Source: Candidatus Krumholzibacteriota bacterium | Lineage (GTDB): Bacteria; Krumholzibacteriota; Krumholzibacteriia; Krumholzibacteriales; Krumholzibacteriaceae | Direction of reading: 5' to 3' | Assembly: GCA_030609325.1 (NCBI GenBank) | Contig: JAUWCL010000026.1 | Coordinates: 1 to 47,485, forward strand | Length of the DNA: 47,485 nucleotides | Shown: one piece after another, positions 1-7,133 of the stretch | Position numbering within the stretch: position 1 is the stretch's first letter | How the letters are laid out: the number at the start of each line of letters is the position of its first letter | Notes under the pieces: model-generated | Databases searched by the model: none | What the model was told of the DNA's origin: nothing | Seen by the model: the letters and a program-made list of their open reading frames with translations, nothing else | Made by a program: the position numbers and the translations under genes

Positions 1-289
1 GTTCTCGCCATATACGCGATCTGTGAGCCTGCCGAAAACCCGTGCTATAATACTCCCTGAGGGGGGCAGATAAGACTTCTAACTGGAGGTAGTGACGATG
101 ACGACGATGAAGAAGCCCTGCGACCAGTCTGGCATCCCCGGCAGCAGGACCCTTGCCGGCATCTCCGACAACGAGCTTATAGGCAGGATCAGAAAGCTCT
201 CTCTGAGAGAGAGAGAAACTGTCCTCTCGATACTCTCCTGTCTGATCGAGATAGACAGGCGAAGGCTCTACCTGCCCCGCGGGTACAGC
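1..289 (+). repeat. Direct repeat, copy A (HNH gene head and promoter)
   Basis: This stretch matches 46966-47254 base for base apart from about 21 substitutions that I counted by eye, giving roughly 93% identity with no gaps. It covers the upstream region, an extended -10 promoter, the ribosome binding site and the first 64 codons of an HNH endonuclease gene. The left end is cut by the window, so the true repeat may be longer. The match stops abruptly at 289, where copy A has lost its central part. Confidence 0.93.
43..51 (+). promoter_or_regulatory. Extended -10 promoter of HNH copy A
   Basis: The sequence TGCTATAAT is a perfect extended -10 element (TGn then TATAAT at 46-51). No good -35 is visible 17 bp upstream, which is usual for extended -10 promoters. 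The element is identical in the second copy (47008-47016), although nearby bases have changed. A small CCC-TGA-GGG inverted repeat follows at the likely transcription start. The SD sequence GGAGGT is at 85-90, 7 nt before the ATG at 98; a GTG at 92 lies too close to it to be the start. Confidence 0.7.
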
Positions 290-304
290 CTGTGTATGTT
301 ATGA
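98..304 (+). pseudogene. N-terminal fragment of HNH endonuclease gene (copy A)
   Basis: This short ORF (68 aa from the ATG at 98) is the head of a protein found intact in the second copy at 47063. Both contain the helix SDNELIGRIRKLSLRER and the segment LIEIDRRRLYLPRGYS. After RGYS the second copy continues SLFEFCVKHLGYS, whereas this one reads LCML and stops. The central helical part of the gene has been deleted and the frame has shifted. The TGA stop (302-304) overlaps an ATG (301-303) that opens the C-terminal HNH ORF in another frame, so the two halves form an ATGA junction and could still be translated by coupling. The head alone has no known activity. A decaying gene is the simplest reading. 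Confidence 0.75.
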
Positions 305-1065
305 CCGAGATCCAGGTACCCGTCGATGACACAAGAGTCGGAACTTACGGAGAGGCCGGCAGTCAGGCCAAAAGTGGGGAAAATTCCACTCCCATTGATG
401 GGAGTGGGAAATCCCCCAACTCTTGCGGCAGCGCTGCCGGCGGCGCGAGAGGCCCGGACAGCGTAGAAGGGCCCGGGACTGAGCGCCGTATGGTCCTCGA
501 GCAGAGGTTCAGGGTAGAGTTCGGGGTAGATCCGCAGTTTCTCGAGAAGCTCGAGCGGATACGCTCTCTTCTCTCTACGAAGCATCACGCAAAACTCGAG
601 TTTGAGAAGCTCTTCGATATCCTGATGGACGAGTACATCGAACGTCACAGCCCCGAGGGCAGGATCAGGAGGAAGGCCGAGCGCGAGAAGCGGAAAGCGG
701 CCACCGTACAGAAAGACCCTAAACCCTCGCAGAAGCATCTGAGATCCTCTCAGAAGCAGACAAAGTCGTTACAGGCGGAAAAGCCGCAGCGGAAGCGCCC
801 GCAGAAACAGGAAGACTCGCGCCATATTCCCCGGTCTGTACGGGACGAGGTCTACGCCAGGGACAGGGGGAGATGTACGTTTGTGGCGCCAGGAGGAAAA
901 CGGTGCGGCTCGACGTGGGACCTTCAGATAGACCACATAGTCCCGTTCGCCAGGGGCGGGGACAACTCGCCGGGCAACCTGAGGCTGTTATGCGCGAAGC
1001 ATAACCGCCTGGAGGCCAAAAGAGCTTTCGGGGAAAAGCACATGGAACAGTACTTTGATCCATGA
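301..1065 (+). CDS. C-terminal part of HNH endonuclease (copy A, split gene)
   Basis: The ORF encodes 254 aa from the ATG at 301 (a GTG at 292 is also in frame). The last 80 residues form a recognisable HNH nuclease domain: IPRSVRDEVYARDRGRC, then a Cys pair around KRCGS, the core DHIVPFARGG, the Asn in NLRLLC and the final AKHN. The catalytic His/Asn/His pattern and all Cys residues are present. Before it lie a helical segment (LEKLERIRSLLSTKHHAKLE) and a basic linker rich in Lys, Arg and Gln. The family is a multi-domain HNH protein common in myxobacteria and candidate phyla, whose biological role is not established. Here the central helical domain is missing and the N-terminal domain is on a separate ORF. 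No good SD precedes 301, so expression probably depends on coupling from the upstream fragment. It may be a pseudogene remnant with an intact nuclease domain. Confidence 0.75.
   Translation: MTEIQVPVDDTRVGTYGEAGSQAKSGENSTPIDGSGKSPNSCGSAAGGARGPDSVEGPGTERRMVLEQRFRVEFGVDPQFLEKLERIRSLLSTKHHAKLEFEKLFDILMDEYIERHSPEGRIRRKAEREKRKAATVQKDPKPSQKHLRSSQKQTKSLQAEKPQRKRPQKQEDSRHIPRSVRDEVYARDRGRCTFVAPGGKRCGSTWDLQIDHIVPFARGGDNSPGNLRLLCAKHNRLEAKRAFGEKHMEQYFDP
377..439. repeat. Two adjacent palindromes inside the HNH reading frame
   Basis: Positions 386-395 and 398-407 form a perfect 10-bp inverted repeat with a 2-nt loop (CCACTCCCAT, TG, ATGGGAGTGG). It can be extended outward with one bulge and mismatches to about 377-416. 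Shortly after, 426-439 is a perfect 14-nt palindrome (CGGCAGCGCTGCCG). Both stay in frame and encode a Ser/Gly/Pro-rich linker just before the helical and HNH parts. They may be insertions of a palindromic element or cruciform-forming linker DNA. Confidence 0.75.
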
Positions 1066-1158
1066 GGTCCTGCGACTCATGAAGTCCTGTGATCTATGAA
1101 ATCGCATGATCCCTGATATCCTGCGATCCATGAAGCCGTTTGATCCGTGAAAAACCCG
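1057..1158. repeat. 17-bp imperfect tandem repeat, six units
   Basis: Six consecutive 17-nt units start at 1057, 1074, 1091, 1108, 1125 and 1142. Units 1 and 5 read GATCCATGAGGTCCTGC and GATCCATGAAGCCGTTT; nearly all units begin GAtC-nATGA or a one- or two-base variant, the last being GATCCGTGA. The first unit carries the stop codon of the HNH ORF and the last runs into the terminator stem. There are no spacers, so it is not a CRISPR array. Confidence 0.8.
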
Positions 1159-1193
1159 GCTGCGGGATCAAGGATCTCTCCAGGGCCGGGTTT
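1152..1193. terminator. Rho-independent terminator, probably bidirectional
   Basis: AAACCCGGC (1152-1160) pairs perfectly with GCCGGGTTT (1185-1193). On the minus strand the stem is followed by a T-run, which suits the end of the secreted-protein operon whose last gene stops at 1227. On plus it ends transcripts from the HNH remnant. Confidence 0.75.
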
Positions 1194-1226
1194 CCTTTAA
1201 ATCGATTTACTTAAGAGAGACACGTA

Positions 1227-2576
1227 CTAGCGGATCACCACTATCCTGCCGTACACGTCTTCCCCGTTCGCCGCCTCCACCCTGAATATGTAAACACCCG
1301 AACCCACGTCCCGTCCGTTCTTGTTCCTCACATCCCAGCTCAAGATGCCGTCGCTTCCGTCGGCGTTGCTGTGCGCTCCCTGCCACACAAGGTCCCCCGA
1401 AACGGTGTAGATCTTGATCTGAGCCTCGCGCGGCATGTTGAAGAACCTGATTGTCCTGTCAGAATAGTTGTGATAGTAGGGCGTCGTTTCTTCCGAGGTT
1501 CCCGTCCGGTAAGGATTCGGAACGACGTATATCCTTTTGATATCCGATCCGGCATCGACCGTCATCTCGAACGATATGACCATGCTGTCGCAGTGCACAT
1601 AATCTCCCCCCGACGTCCCGTAGCAGCTACTGTCCTCGTCGCAGACGAAATTGTCCAGCTTGTTGTGGATGTTGAAGCCCTTGAAATATCCCCTGTCGAA
1701 CGTCGTCACATTGTAATGGTAGGTGATTCCGGGGTAGACGTTCCCGTCGACCCACTCGAAATACCAGCGGCCCTGATTGTCCTGCCGCGGCCAGGCGGGC
1801 TCGATGTTGTCGTTAAAGTACTCCCACAGCCACTTCCACTTCAAGGGAACGTCCTCGATCACGTCGATGGCCGAGACCTTGAAGTAATCCTCTTTCGAAA
1901 TCTCGATAATCACCTGCTGATCGCTCGGATACGACGGCGACACTCCCGACCCCCGCCAGACGTGGAATCCCTCGAAATCCTGTACGTCGAAGAGGAATGA
2001 GGCGGGCCCCCCGTACTGGCTCGTATCGATAAGCCCCGTGCTGAAATGGATATTGAACCCGAATTCGAGCGAGTCGGGCTCCTCGCCTGGCGGAAGACCG
2101 ATCTGGACCAGGGTCATCGGGACAGGGTCTCCCGGCGTGTAGCAGCTGTCGGTGCCGATGTTGATGATCTTCTCGTACGTCCTGTCGAACATGTCGCCCG
2201 AAGATATCCTCATCGGGATGCTGGACGATACACCGACCTCGTACGTATCCCGGTCGTATTTCTCGAGTAAGATCTGCCTGTCGACCAGGCCGTTGGAATA
2301 GTAGCCGGAGAAGGATATCTCGACACCATCGCCGGAAGTGTGCTCTCCGTACCAGTTCGTATAGTCCCTCGAGCCTATCACCTTACCAGTGCTGTCAGGC
2401 GGAGGATACCATCCGATGACGATATCCGACCCCCTCCTCTCCACGTAAAACGAGTCGGGCGCCTGTGGCACAAGTACCATCGTATCTATCTCGCTCTGCG
2501 CCCTCGCTGATCCGCTCAGACCGGCAGCCAGGACGACAAATAACAAGAGAATTCTGACCCAACGAATGGAAATCAC
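1227..2576 (-). CDS. Secreted protein with FlgD-like / sorting-type C-terminus
   Basis: The 449-aa product starts at a GTG with a strong SD (AAGGAGG, about 4 nt before). It has a signal peptide (residues 1-26, likely cut after SARA) and an early fibronectin-like stretch (IVIGWYPPPDSTG). The last 90 residues form a FlgD-like beta domain: VVPNPYRTG, IKIYTVSGDLVWQG, WDVRNKNG, GVYIFRVEA. Such tails act as type A sorting signals in Bacteroidota, but I see no type IX secretion gene here, so the export route is unknown. It is the third and last gene of the operon that begins at 6896, 45 nt after the preceding stop. The specific function is not recognisable. Confidence 0.85.
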   Translation of the reverse strand: MISIRWVRILLLFVVLAAGLSGSARAQSEIDTMVLVPQAPDSFYVERRGSDIVIGWYPPPDSTGKVIGSRDYTNWYGEHTSGDGVEISFSGYYSNGLVDRQILLEKYDRDTYEVGVSSSIPMRISSGDMFDRTYEKIINIGTDSCYTPGDPVPMTLVQIGLPPGEEPDSLEFGFNIHFSTGLIDTSQYGGPASFLFDVQDFEGFHVWRGSGVSPSYPSDQQVIIEISKEDYFKVSAIDVIEDVPLKWKWLWEYFNDNIEPAWPRQDNQGRWYFEWVDGNVYPGITYHYNVTTFDRGYFKGFNIHNKLDNFVCDEDSSCYGTSGGDYVHCDSMVISFEMTVDAGSDIKRIYVVPNPYRTGTSEETTPYYHNYSDRTIRFFNMPREAQIKIYTVSGDLVWQGAHSNADGSDGILSWDVRNKNGRDVGSGVYIFRVEAANGEDVYGRIVVIR

Positions 2577-2621
2577 TACTCCTCCTTCTCATTTCCGGGG
2601 AAGGGCAATCGGTCCTGTATT

Positions 2622-4880
2622 CTATTCATCCAGAATCTGCCACTTGGCAAATATCTCGTCCATGATCTGATAGACCTTGTCGTGTTCGAAGAACCACAAC
2701 GGGAACCCAAAATGGAAGCTGTCCGCCGGAAGGATGGTGACCGGTTTGCCGGCCTCGATATCGGCCTCGAAGCTCTTCCTGTACCTAGTTATGATTATGG
2801 CGACCGTCTGGTAGTCAAGCGGCGATATCGTCGAGCGAGCCTTCATCCTGTACATCGGGTTGAAGCAGCTCAGCGACCAGGGAATACCCTTGAAGACCAT
2901 CCAGTACTGCGGATCGTACACCTCTACGTAGGTGAATCCCCCCGGATTCGGCCTCTGCGGATTGAAGAAGCAGGTAGAACACGTCACCAGGTCGTCGAGC
3001 TGCAGCGTATCGGGGAAGCCGGGATAATCCACTATCCCGTCGTCTCCGCTGATGTCGGTCTCCTTGACCATGTACGTCAGGACGTCCCTGGCGACAGACC
3101 GGCTCACGTTCGGCGCCATATCCTCGCCGCTGTGGAACTGTCCCACCACCTTGTCGACCACGCTGACGCAGTAGTCCTTGTACGGCATCGAGTTGACGCC
3201 GCTCGTATCCTCGGAGGTGGTACCAGCCATATCGAACTTGAACGATGCGGGAAGCAGCGGCGGCTGGACGAACGCGTCTATCAATCCCCCTGACCTGTCG
3301 GCCCTGCCCGACGTGAGCAGGTGCCCGCCCTTCGCGAGGAAGAGCGACAGGTAGTTGACCGTAAGCTGGGTCCCCGTCCCGACCATTGACTCGGGAGTGA
3401 ACGGGATCACCTTGCGCCACGCCGTGCTGATCGACGAACTGTAAGTCCAGATGATATTAGCATACTGCCCGATCTGCCACATCTCGGGCGGCTTGGCATT
3501 CTGCGACGACACGTCGTAGACGTCCCTGTCAACCCTGAAATCGGGCGTCCTCCTGCATATGTCCACCCAGAACATATCATGCGCTTCCTCGGAAGGATCG
3601 GTCATCAACGGGATGTAGCCTCCGAGCGGGTAGTCGTCGACCCACAAGAGATTTCTCTCCATGGAGAACGGTATGATCGTGATCTCTATCTTTCCGTAAG
3701 TGATCTTCTGGCCGTTGTCGACGACCTCTACGAGGAACCTGTGGACTCCCGAGTAGTACGTCTTCGGCTCGGCCGTCTTAATAAACGGGCTCGCAATGAC
3801 GTCCCACTGGGAGGGATCATCGATCTGCTGGATATCCCAGCCGTACCTGTAGCTCTGGATCTCGCCGCCATAGTCCTCCGCCGTCGCGGTCCAGTTGAAG
3901 TTCAGGGGCACACCGGGAGGGAGATCGGTCTGAACGTAGTTCATGTCCGGTCCGAGGAACTTGTTGCTTCCGAGATACAACTCTGACACATTGAGTAGCG
4001 GACCGGATTTGAACGATACGAGGAACTGCCTCACGTTCCGGTCCTTCTGGAACACCGAGGTCACCGCCCCCGCGTCGTCCTTGGCCATCAGTGCAAATAT
4101 ATGGCTCCTGTTGAGCTCGAGGATCTCGTCATCGCCGAGCATGGTCTCCCTGCCGGAGTCCCCCTCGGCGCGGTAGAAGATCCACGGACTCCACATAGCC
4201 TCGTAATCCTCGGGATTCAGGTTGAGATCGGCGATGATGTTGAAGCTCGGGTCGTAAATACCCTCCTTATTGACGACCTGCGACCACAGGTAGCGGATCG
4301 AATCAGGATCCTGCTTGTTGTTCGGACCGTCGATCGGGTCTATGCCGGTCCACCCGAAGGTAATCACGGTACTGTACGTCCTCGAAGTCCCGATCGGCCT
4401 CTCGATCTTTATGGTCGGAGCCAGGGTCCATGCGGTAAACGACCTGTACGCCAGTTCCGATCTCTTCCCGTCCAGATCTACCGCCCTTATGAAGAACGTA
4501 TGGGTCTTGTCGTACTTCGTGTATAAAGGGTTCTCCTCCCATGGCCTGGGATTTTCGTCGGCGGGGACGCTGAATACGCTGTCATGACCCCAGGTTTTAG
4601 GCCATTCCTCCATCAGGACGGCGGGATCGAATCCGATCGGATCGCCATCCACCACTTTAAACTCGAAGAAGTCGATCTCGCCGTCAGGATCCCAGCCGCT
4701 CCAGTAGAAATGGACCTGGTAACCGGTCGTGTCGCCCTCGACGGGGCCGCTCGAAAGCCAGAGCTCGGGCGCCTCGTTCTCATTCCGGTTTCCCGTATAG
4801 ACACCGTCGGAACAGCCGGCAAGCATCACGGCCGCGGCCAGGAATGAGATAATCATTACAGAGATCAGTATTTTTCGCAT
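2622..4880 (-). CDS. Large fibronectin-like lipoprotein
   Basis: The product is 752 aa from the ATG at 4880. A longer in-frame start at 4934 exists but would spoil the signal peptide. The chosen start gives a clean lipoprotein signal, MRKILISVM then LAGC with Cys23, and an AGGAGG SD 11 nt upstream. The mature part begins with repeated fibronectin/Ig-like beta modules (YQVHFYWSGWDPDGEIDFF; THTFFIRAVDLDGKRSE). The same module type is at the start of the neighbouring 4944-6896 product (YRVHIYWYGEDRDGIVTRF), so the two are partial paralogues. A later region (ERNLLWVDDYP, GHLLTSGRADRSGGLIDAF) resembles a degenerate hydrolase-like or ThuA/gatase-like fold, which is weak evidence. It is probably outer-membrane anchored. 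Function unknown; middle gene of the operon. Confidence 0.85.
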   Translation of the reverse strand: MRKILISVMIISFLAAAVMLAGCSDGVYTGNRNENEAPELWLSSGPVEGDTTGYQVHFYWSGWDPDGEIDFFEFKVVDGDPIGFDPAVLMEEWPKTWGHDSVFSVPADENPRPWEENPLYTKYDKTHTFFIRAVDLDGKRSELAYRSFTAWTLAPTIKIERPIGTSRTYSTVITFGWTGIDPIDGPNNKQDPDSIRYLWSQVVNKEGIYDPSFNIIADLNLNPEDYEAMWSPWIFYRAEGDSGRETMLGDDEILELNRSHIFALMAKDDAGAVTSVFQKDRNVRQFLVSFKSGPLLNVSELYLGSNKFLGPDMNYVQTDLPPGVPLNFNWTATAEDYGGEIQSYRYGWDIQQIDDPSQWDVIASPFIKTAEPKTYYSGVHRFLVEVVDNGQKITYGKIEITIIPFSMERNLLWVDDYPLGGYIPLMTDPSEEAHDMFWVDICRRTPDFRVDRDVYDVSSQNAKPPEMWQIGQYANIIWTYSSSISTAWRKVIPFTPESMVGTGTQLTVNYLSLFLAKGGHLLTSGRADRSGGLIDAFVQPPLLPASFKFDMAGTTSEDTSGVNSMPYKDYCVSVVDKVVGQFHSGEDMAPNVSRSVARDVLTYMVKETDISGDDGIVDYPGFPDTLQLDDLVTCSTCFFNPQRPNPGGFTYVEVYDPQYWMVFKGIPWSLSCFNPMYRMKARSTISPLDYQTVAIIITRYRKSFEADIEAGKPVTILPADSFHFGFPLWFFEHDKVYQIMDEIFAKWQILDE

Positions 4881-4943
4881 TTGGCCTTCAACCTCCTGAG
4901 ACCCGGGAATCGCATCCTCAGGCCCGGTCATCATGTATCATCC

Positions 4944-6896
4944 CTAGTACACCAGCTTTATGTAGAACCAGCCGTTGTACGTATCCGTCCTGGCATAGTT
5001 GGCGATGCCTCGGTCCTGGGCGACCCACCTGCCCGGAGTGATGAGCCCCAAGCAGGGATCGTCGTCGACATATTTCGGGCTGACACCCCTGATAGCCTCG
5101 TTGAAGAGCTCCGTGGCGCCGAGGTCTGATCCCACAACGGTCAGATCCTGGTTTCCCATCCAGAGAGGCAGATTGTTGATGAATTCCGGATCGGCGCGGG
5201 GATAATCCAGGAAATCCGGATCCCTCGGAATAACGAGCCTGAACGTTATCTCCTGCAGGATCGTATCCGGTTCGAAGCCGTGCAGCCACTCTTCCTCACT
5301 GCGGTAGTAATAGTCCTCTTCCGCCTCGATCGAGAACCACCAGCCCATTACCCCGGATTCCGGAGAATCCCTGTAATCGTCGTGCCCGAAGCCGTTTATG
5401 TACAGCTTGAAGAACTGGTTGAACACCTCGTTCACCGGGTCGTACTCGACCATGTAGGCGGAGACGGAGTCTTCCCCTCTGGGGGCCAGCGCCTGGCCGA
5501 TCGCGATATAGACGGTGTCACCCTTGACATCCGCCAGCTCCAGAGCCGGAGACCACGGAATCGAATCGTACGCGATGGCTATCTTGTCGATACTCGGCGG
5601 GAAATTGCCCACAAACGAAACGGTATCGGGCGTGTGGTCGTACCTGTACTGCTCGTCGAACGACTTTGCGAGGAAGAGATAGTCGTATGAGCCGACTATC
5701 ATCGTCGTAGAATCCTCTTCGGAGTTACAGTTCGTGTCCTCCGCCTTTTTTTCGGGCATCCAGGCGGGCTTGTGTCTCGAGATGCCGCCACTCAGACCGT
5801 ATCCCCAGCGCTCGAATTTGAACTGGAATCTCATCGGGATCGGTGGATCTGTGTATTCGAGGCTGTCTGTCGGGTCGTCCCAGCCGAGATAGTGCATCCT
5901 CAGTCTCGAGTTGTACGGCATCGTATCGGGATAGGCGTCGTTAAAGTCGATCAGCACCTCGTGCGGATTTCCCGCCTTGTCGGTATAGAAACTCTCCCCG
6001 AACAGGATCCTCGTGTCGGGGTCATGGTTGACGACGACCTGGAAAACGCCCTCGCCGGTCACGATATCGGCTCTCGACCTGGCTCCCGCTTCGTCCCTCG
6101 CCGTCACCCTGAAGTAGAAATCGCCCTCGGAGATCCTTGATGCGCCCTGGTTTTCGATGCATACCTGCACCACCTCTGGCGGGTCGTATGTGGGAATGTA
6201 CCAGTCCGGAACGCCATCACTGTTGAAGTCGGGATAGACGTTGCCGCAGTAGATCCACTGATATCCGCTGATCACGTTGTTGCAGGTGCTTCCGATAAAT
6301 TCGACGCAGAAGGGCTCGAACATACTGATCGTGTCGAGACTTCCGGGAAGGTACGGTTTCCTCGATATGGTCTCGCTCTCGAACCAGAAATCGACCTCGG
6401 GGATGCAGTTGACCTTTGCGAAGAACTGGATCCTCGCCGGTGTCTGATCCATCCTCCCGCCGTCATCGACCGCGACTATGTGGAACGCCTGCCTGTTGAG
6501 CATCGCGCCCGTCGTAACGTCAAACCCCCTAAAGACGATCACCGTGTCGTTCGCCCTGGTGAACGTTCCAGCCTCATAGTCGCTCTTCCTGGCCTCGGGA
6601 TTCCAGTCGAGCAGGTCGAGCTCGGGCTCGAGATCGGGCCTGAGCGTCCGCAGGGTATCCGAGCGGTACACCATGAAGCGGGTCACGATCCCGTCCCTGT
6701 CCTCGCCGTACCAGTATATGTGGACCCTGTATTCAGCGTTGGTAGTCTCCGGAGGAGCGATCGTGAGAAAGGTCTCCGGCTCCCTGTTCCTGTCGAGGGG
6801 ATTCTGTTCCTTTCTGCAAGCGGGCAGCAGGGCAAGGAGGACCAGGGCCGAAAGCATGATTAATCCTATGATATTCCTGGCGTTGAAACGCTTCAT
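4944..6896 (-). CDS. Fibronectin-like lipoprotein, first gene of operon
   Basis: The product is 650 aa from the ATG at 6896 (a GTG two codons earlier is also in frame). Residues 1-27 are a lipoprotein signal with LPAC and Cys27. The next residues form a fibronectin-like module (YRVHIYWYGEDRDG) shared with the downstream lipoprotein, followed by further beta-rich segments (FHIVAVDDGGRMDQTPARI; FYFRVTARDEAGARS). There are no catalytic motifs I can name. A candidate sigma-70-like promoter lies about 58 bp upstream at 6954-6983. The three genes (this one, 2622-4880 and 1227-2576) are separated by only 63 and 45 nt and end at the terminator near 1152, so they are probably one transcript for surface proteins. 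Confidence 0.85.
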   Translation of the reverse strand: MKRFNARNIIGLIMLSALVLLALLPACRKEQNPLDRNREPETFLTIAPPETTNAEYRVHIYWYGEDRDGIVTRFMVYRSDTLRTLRPDLEPELDLLDWNPEARKSDYEAGTFTRANDTVIVFRGFDVTTGAMLNRQAFHIVAVDDGGRMDQTPARIQFFAKVNCIPEVDFWFESETISRKPYLPGSLDTISMFEPFCVEFIGSTCNNVISGYQWIYCGNVYPDFNSDGVPDWYIPTYDPPEVVQVCIENQGASRISEGDFYFRVTARDEAGARSRADIVTGEGVFQVVVNHDPDTRILFGESFYTDKAGNPHEVLIDFNDAYPDTMPYNSRLRMHYLGWDDPTDSLEYTDPPIPMRFQFKFERWGYGLSGGISRHKPAWMPEKKAEDTNCNSEEDSTTMIVGSYDYLFLAKSFDEQYRYDHTPDTVSFVGNFPPSIDKIAIAYDSIPWSPALELADVKGDTVYIAIGQALAPRGEDSVSAYMVEYDPVNEVFNQFFKLYINGFGHDDYRDSPESGVMGWWFSIEAEEDYYYRSEEEWLHGFEPDTILQEITFRLVIPRDPDFLDYPRADPEFINNLPLWMGNQDLTVVGSDLGATELFNEAIRGVSPKYVDDDPCLGLITPGRWVAQDRGIANYARTDTYNGWFYIKLVY

Positions 6897-6926
6897 TTCC
6901 ACCCTTCTTTGGGACTATTTCATAAG

Positions 6927-6980
6927 AACATATATCTCTCCAAATCTACATGTAATATATGTATCTGGAAATCCGCATGT
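6927..6980. repeat. 27-bp imperfect tandem repeat over a promoter
   Basis: Units 6927-6953 and 6954-6980 match at 20 of 27 positions with no gap. A partial third unit (AATATAT) follows at about 6982. The second unit contains the -10 box and spacer of the operon promoter on the minus strand, and the -35 lies at the join with the third. Confidence 0.65.
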
Positions 6981-6983
6981 CAA
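6954..6983 (-). promoter_or_regulatory. Sigma-70-like promoter of the lipoprotein operon
   Basis: On the minus strand a perfect -35 TTGACA (6978-6983) is followed after 18 bp by TATATT (6954-6959). The predicted start is near 6947, giving a leader of about 50 nt before the ATG at 6896. The AT-rich surroundings contrast with the GC-rich genes on both sides. Confidence 0.7.
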
Positions 6984-7069
6984 TATATTTCGGGAGGTTC
7001 AGCGCATCGGAGGATCTGTTTCCTGCGTCCGGCGCACCACCTGAAAATGGGCGAAAGGCTGGATAAAAT

Positions 7070-7097
7070 GGAGGCCGGGGATCGATCCCCGGCCTCC
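7070..7097 (-). terminator. Terminator of the 1029-aa secreted protein gene
   Basis: This is a perfect 28-nt palindrome: arms GGAGGCCGGGGATC and GATCCCCGGCCTCC. On the minus strand it is followed by ATTTTAT. It lies 37 nt past the stop of the gene at 7134. A second small inverted repeat (GAATCC / GGATTC) sits between the stop and this hairpin. Confidence 0.85.
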
Positions 7098-7133
7098 GAA
7101 GCGAATCCTCAAAGGATTCCCGGTCTCCCGGTA

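Noticed and set aside
1057-1158. CRISPR-like array
   Set aside because: The 17-bp units are directly adjacent with no spacers and no cas genes are present.
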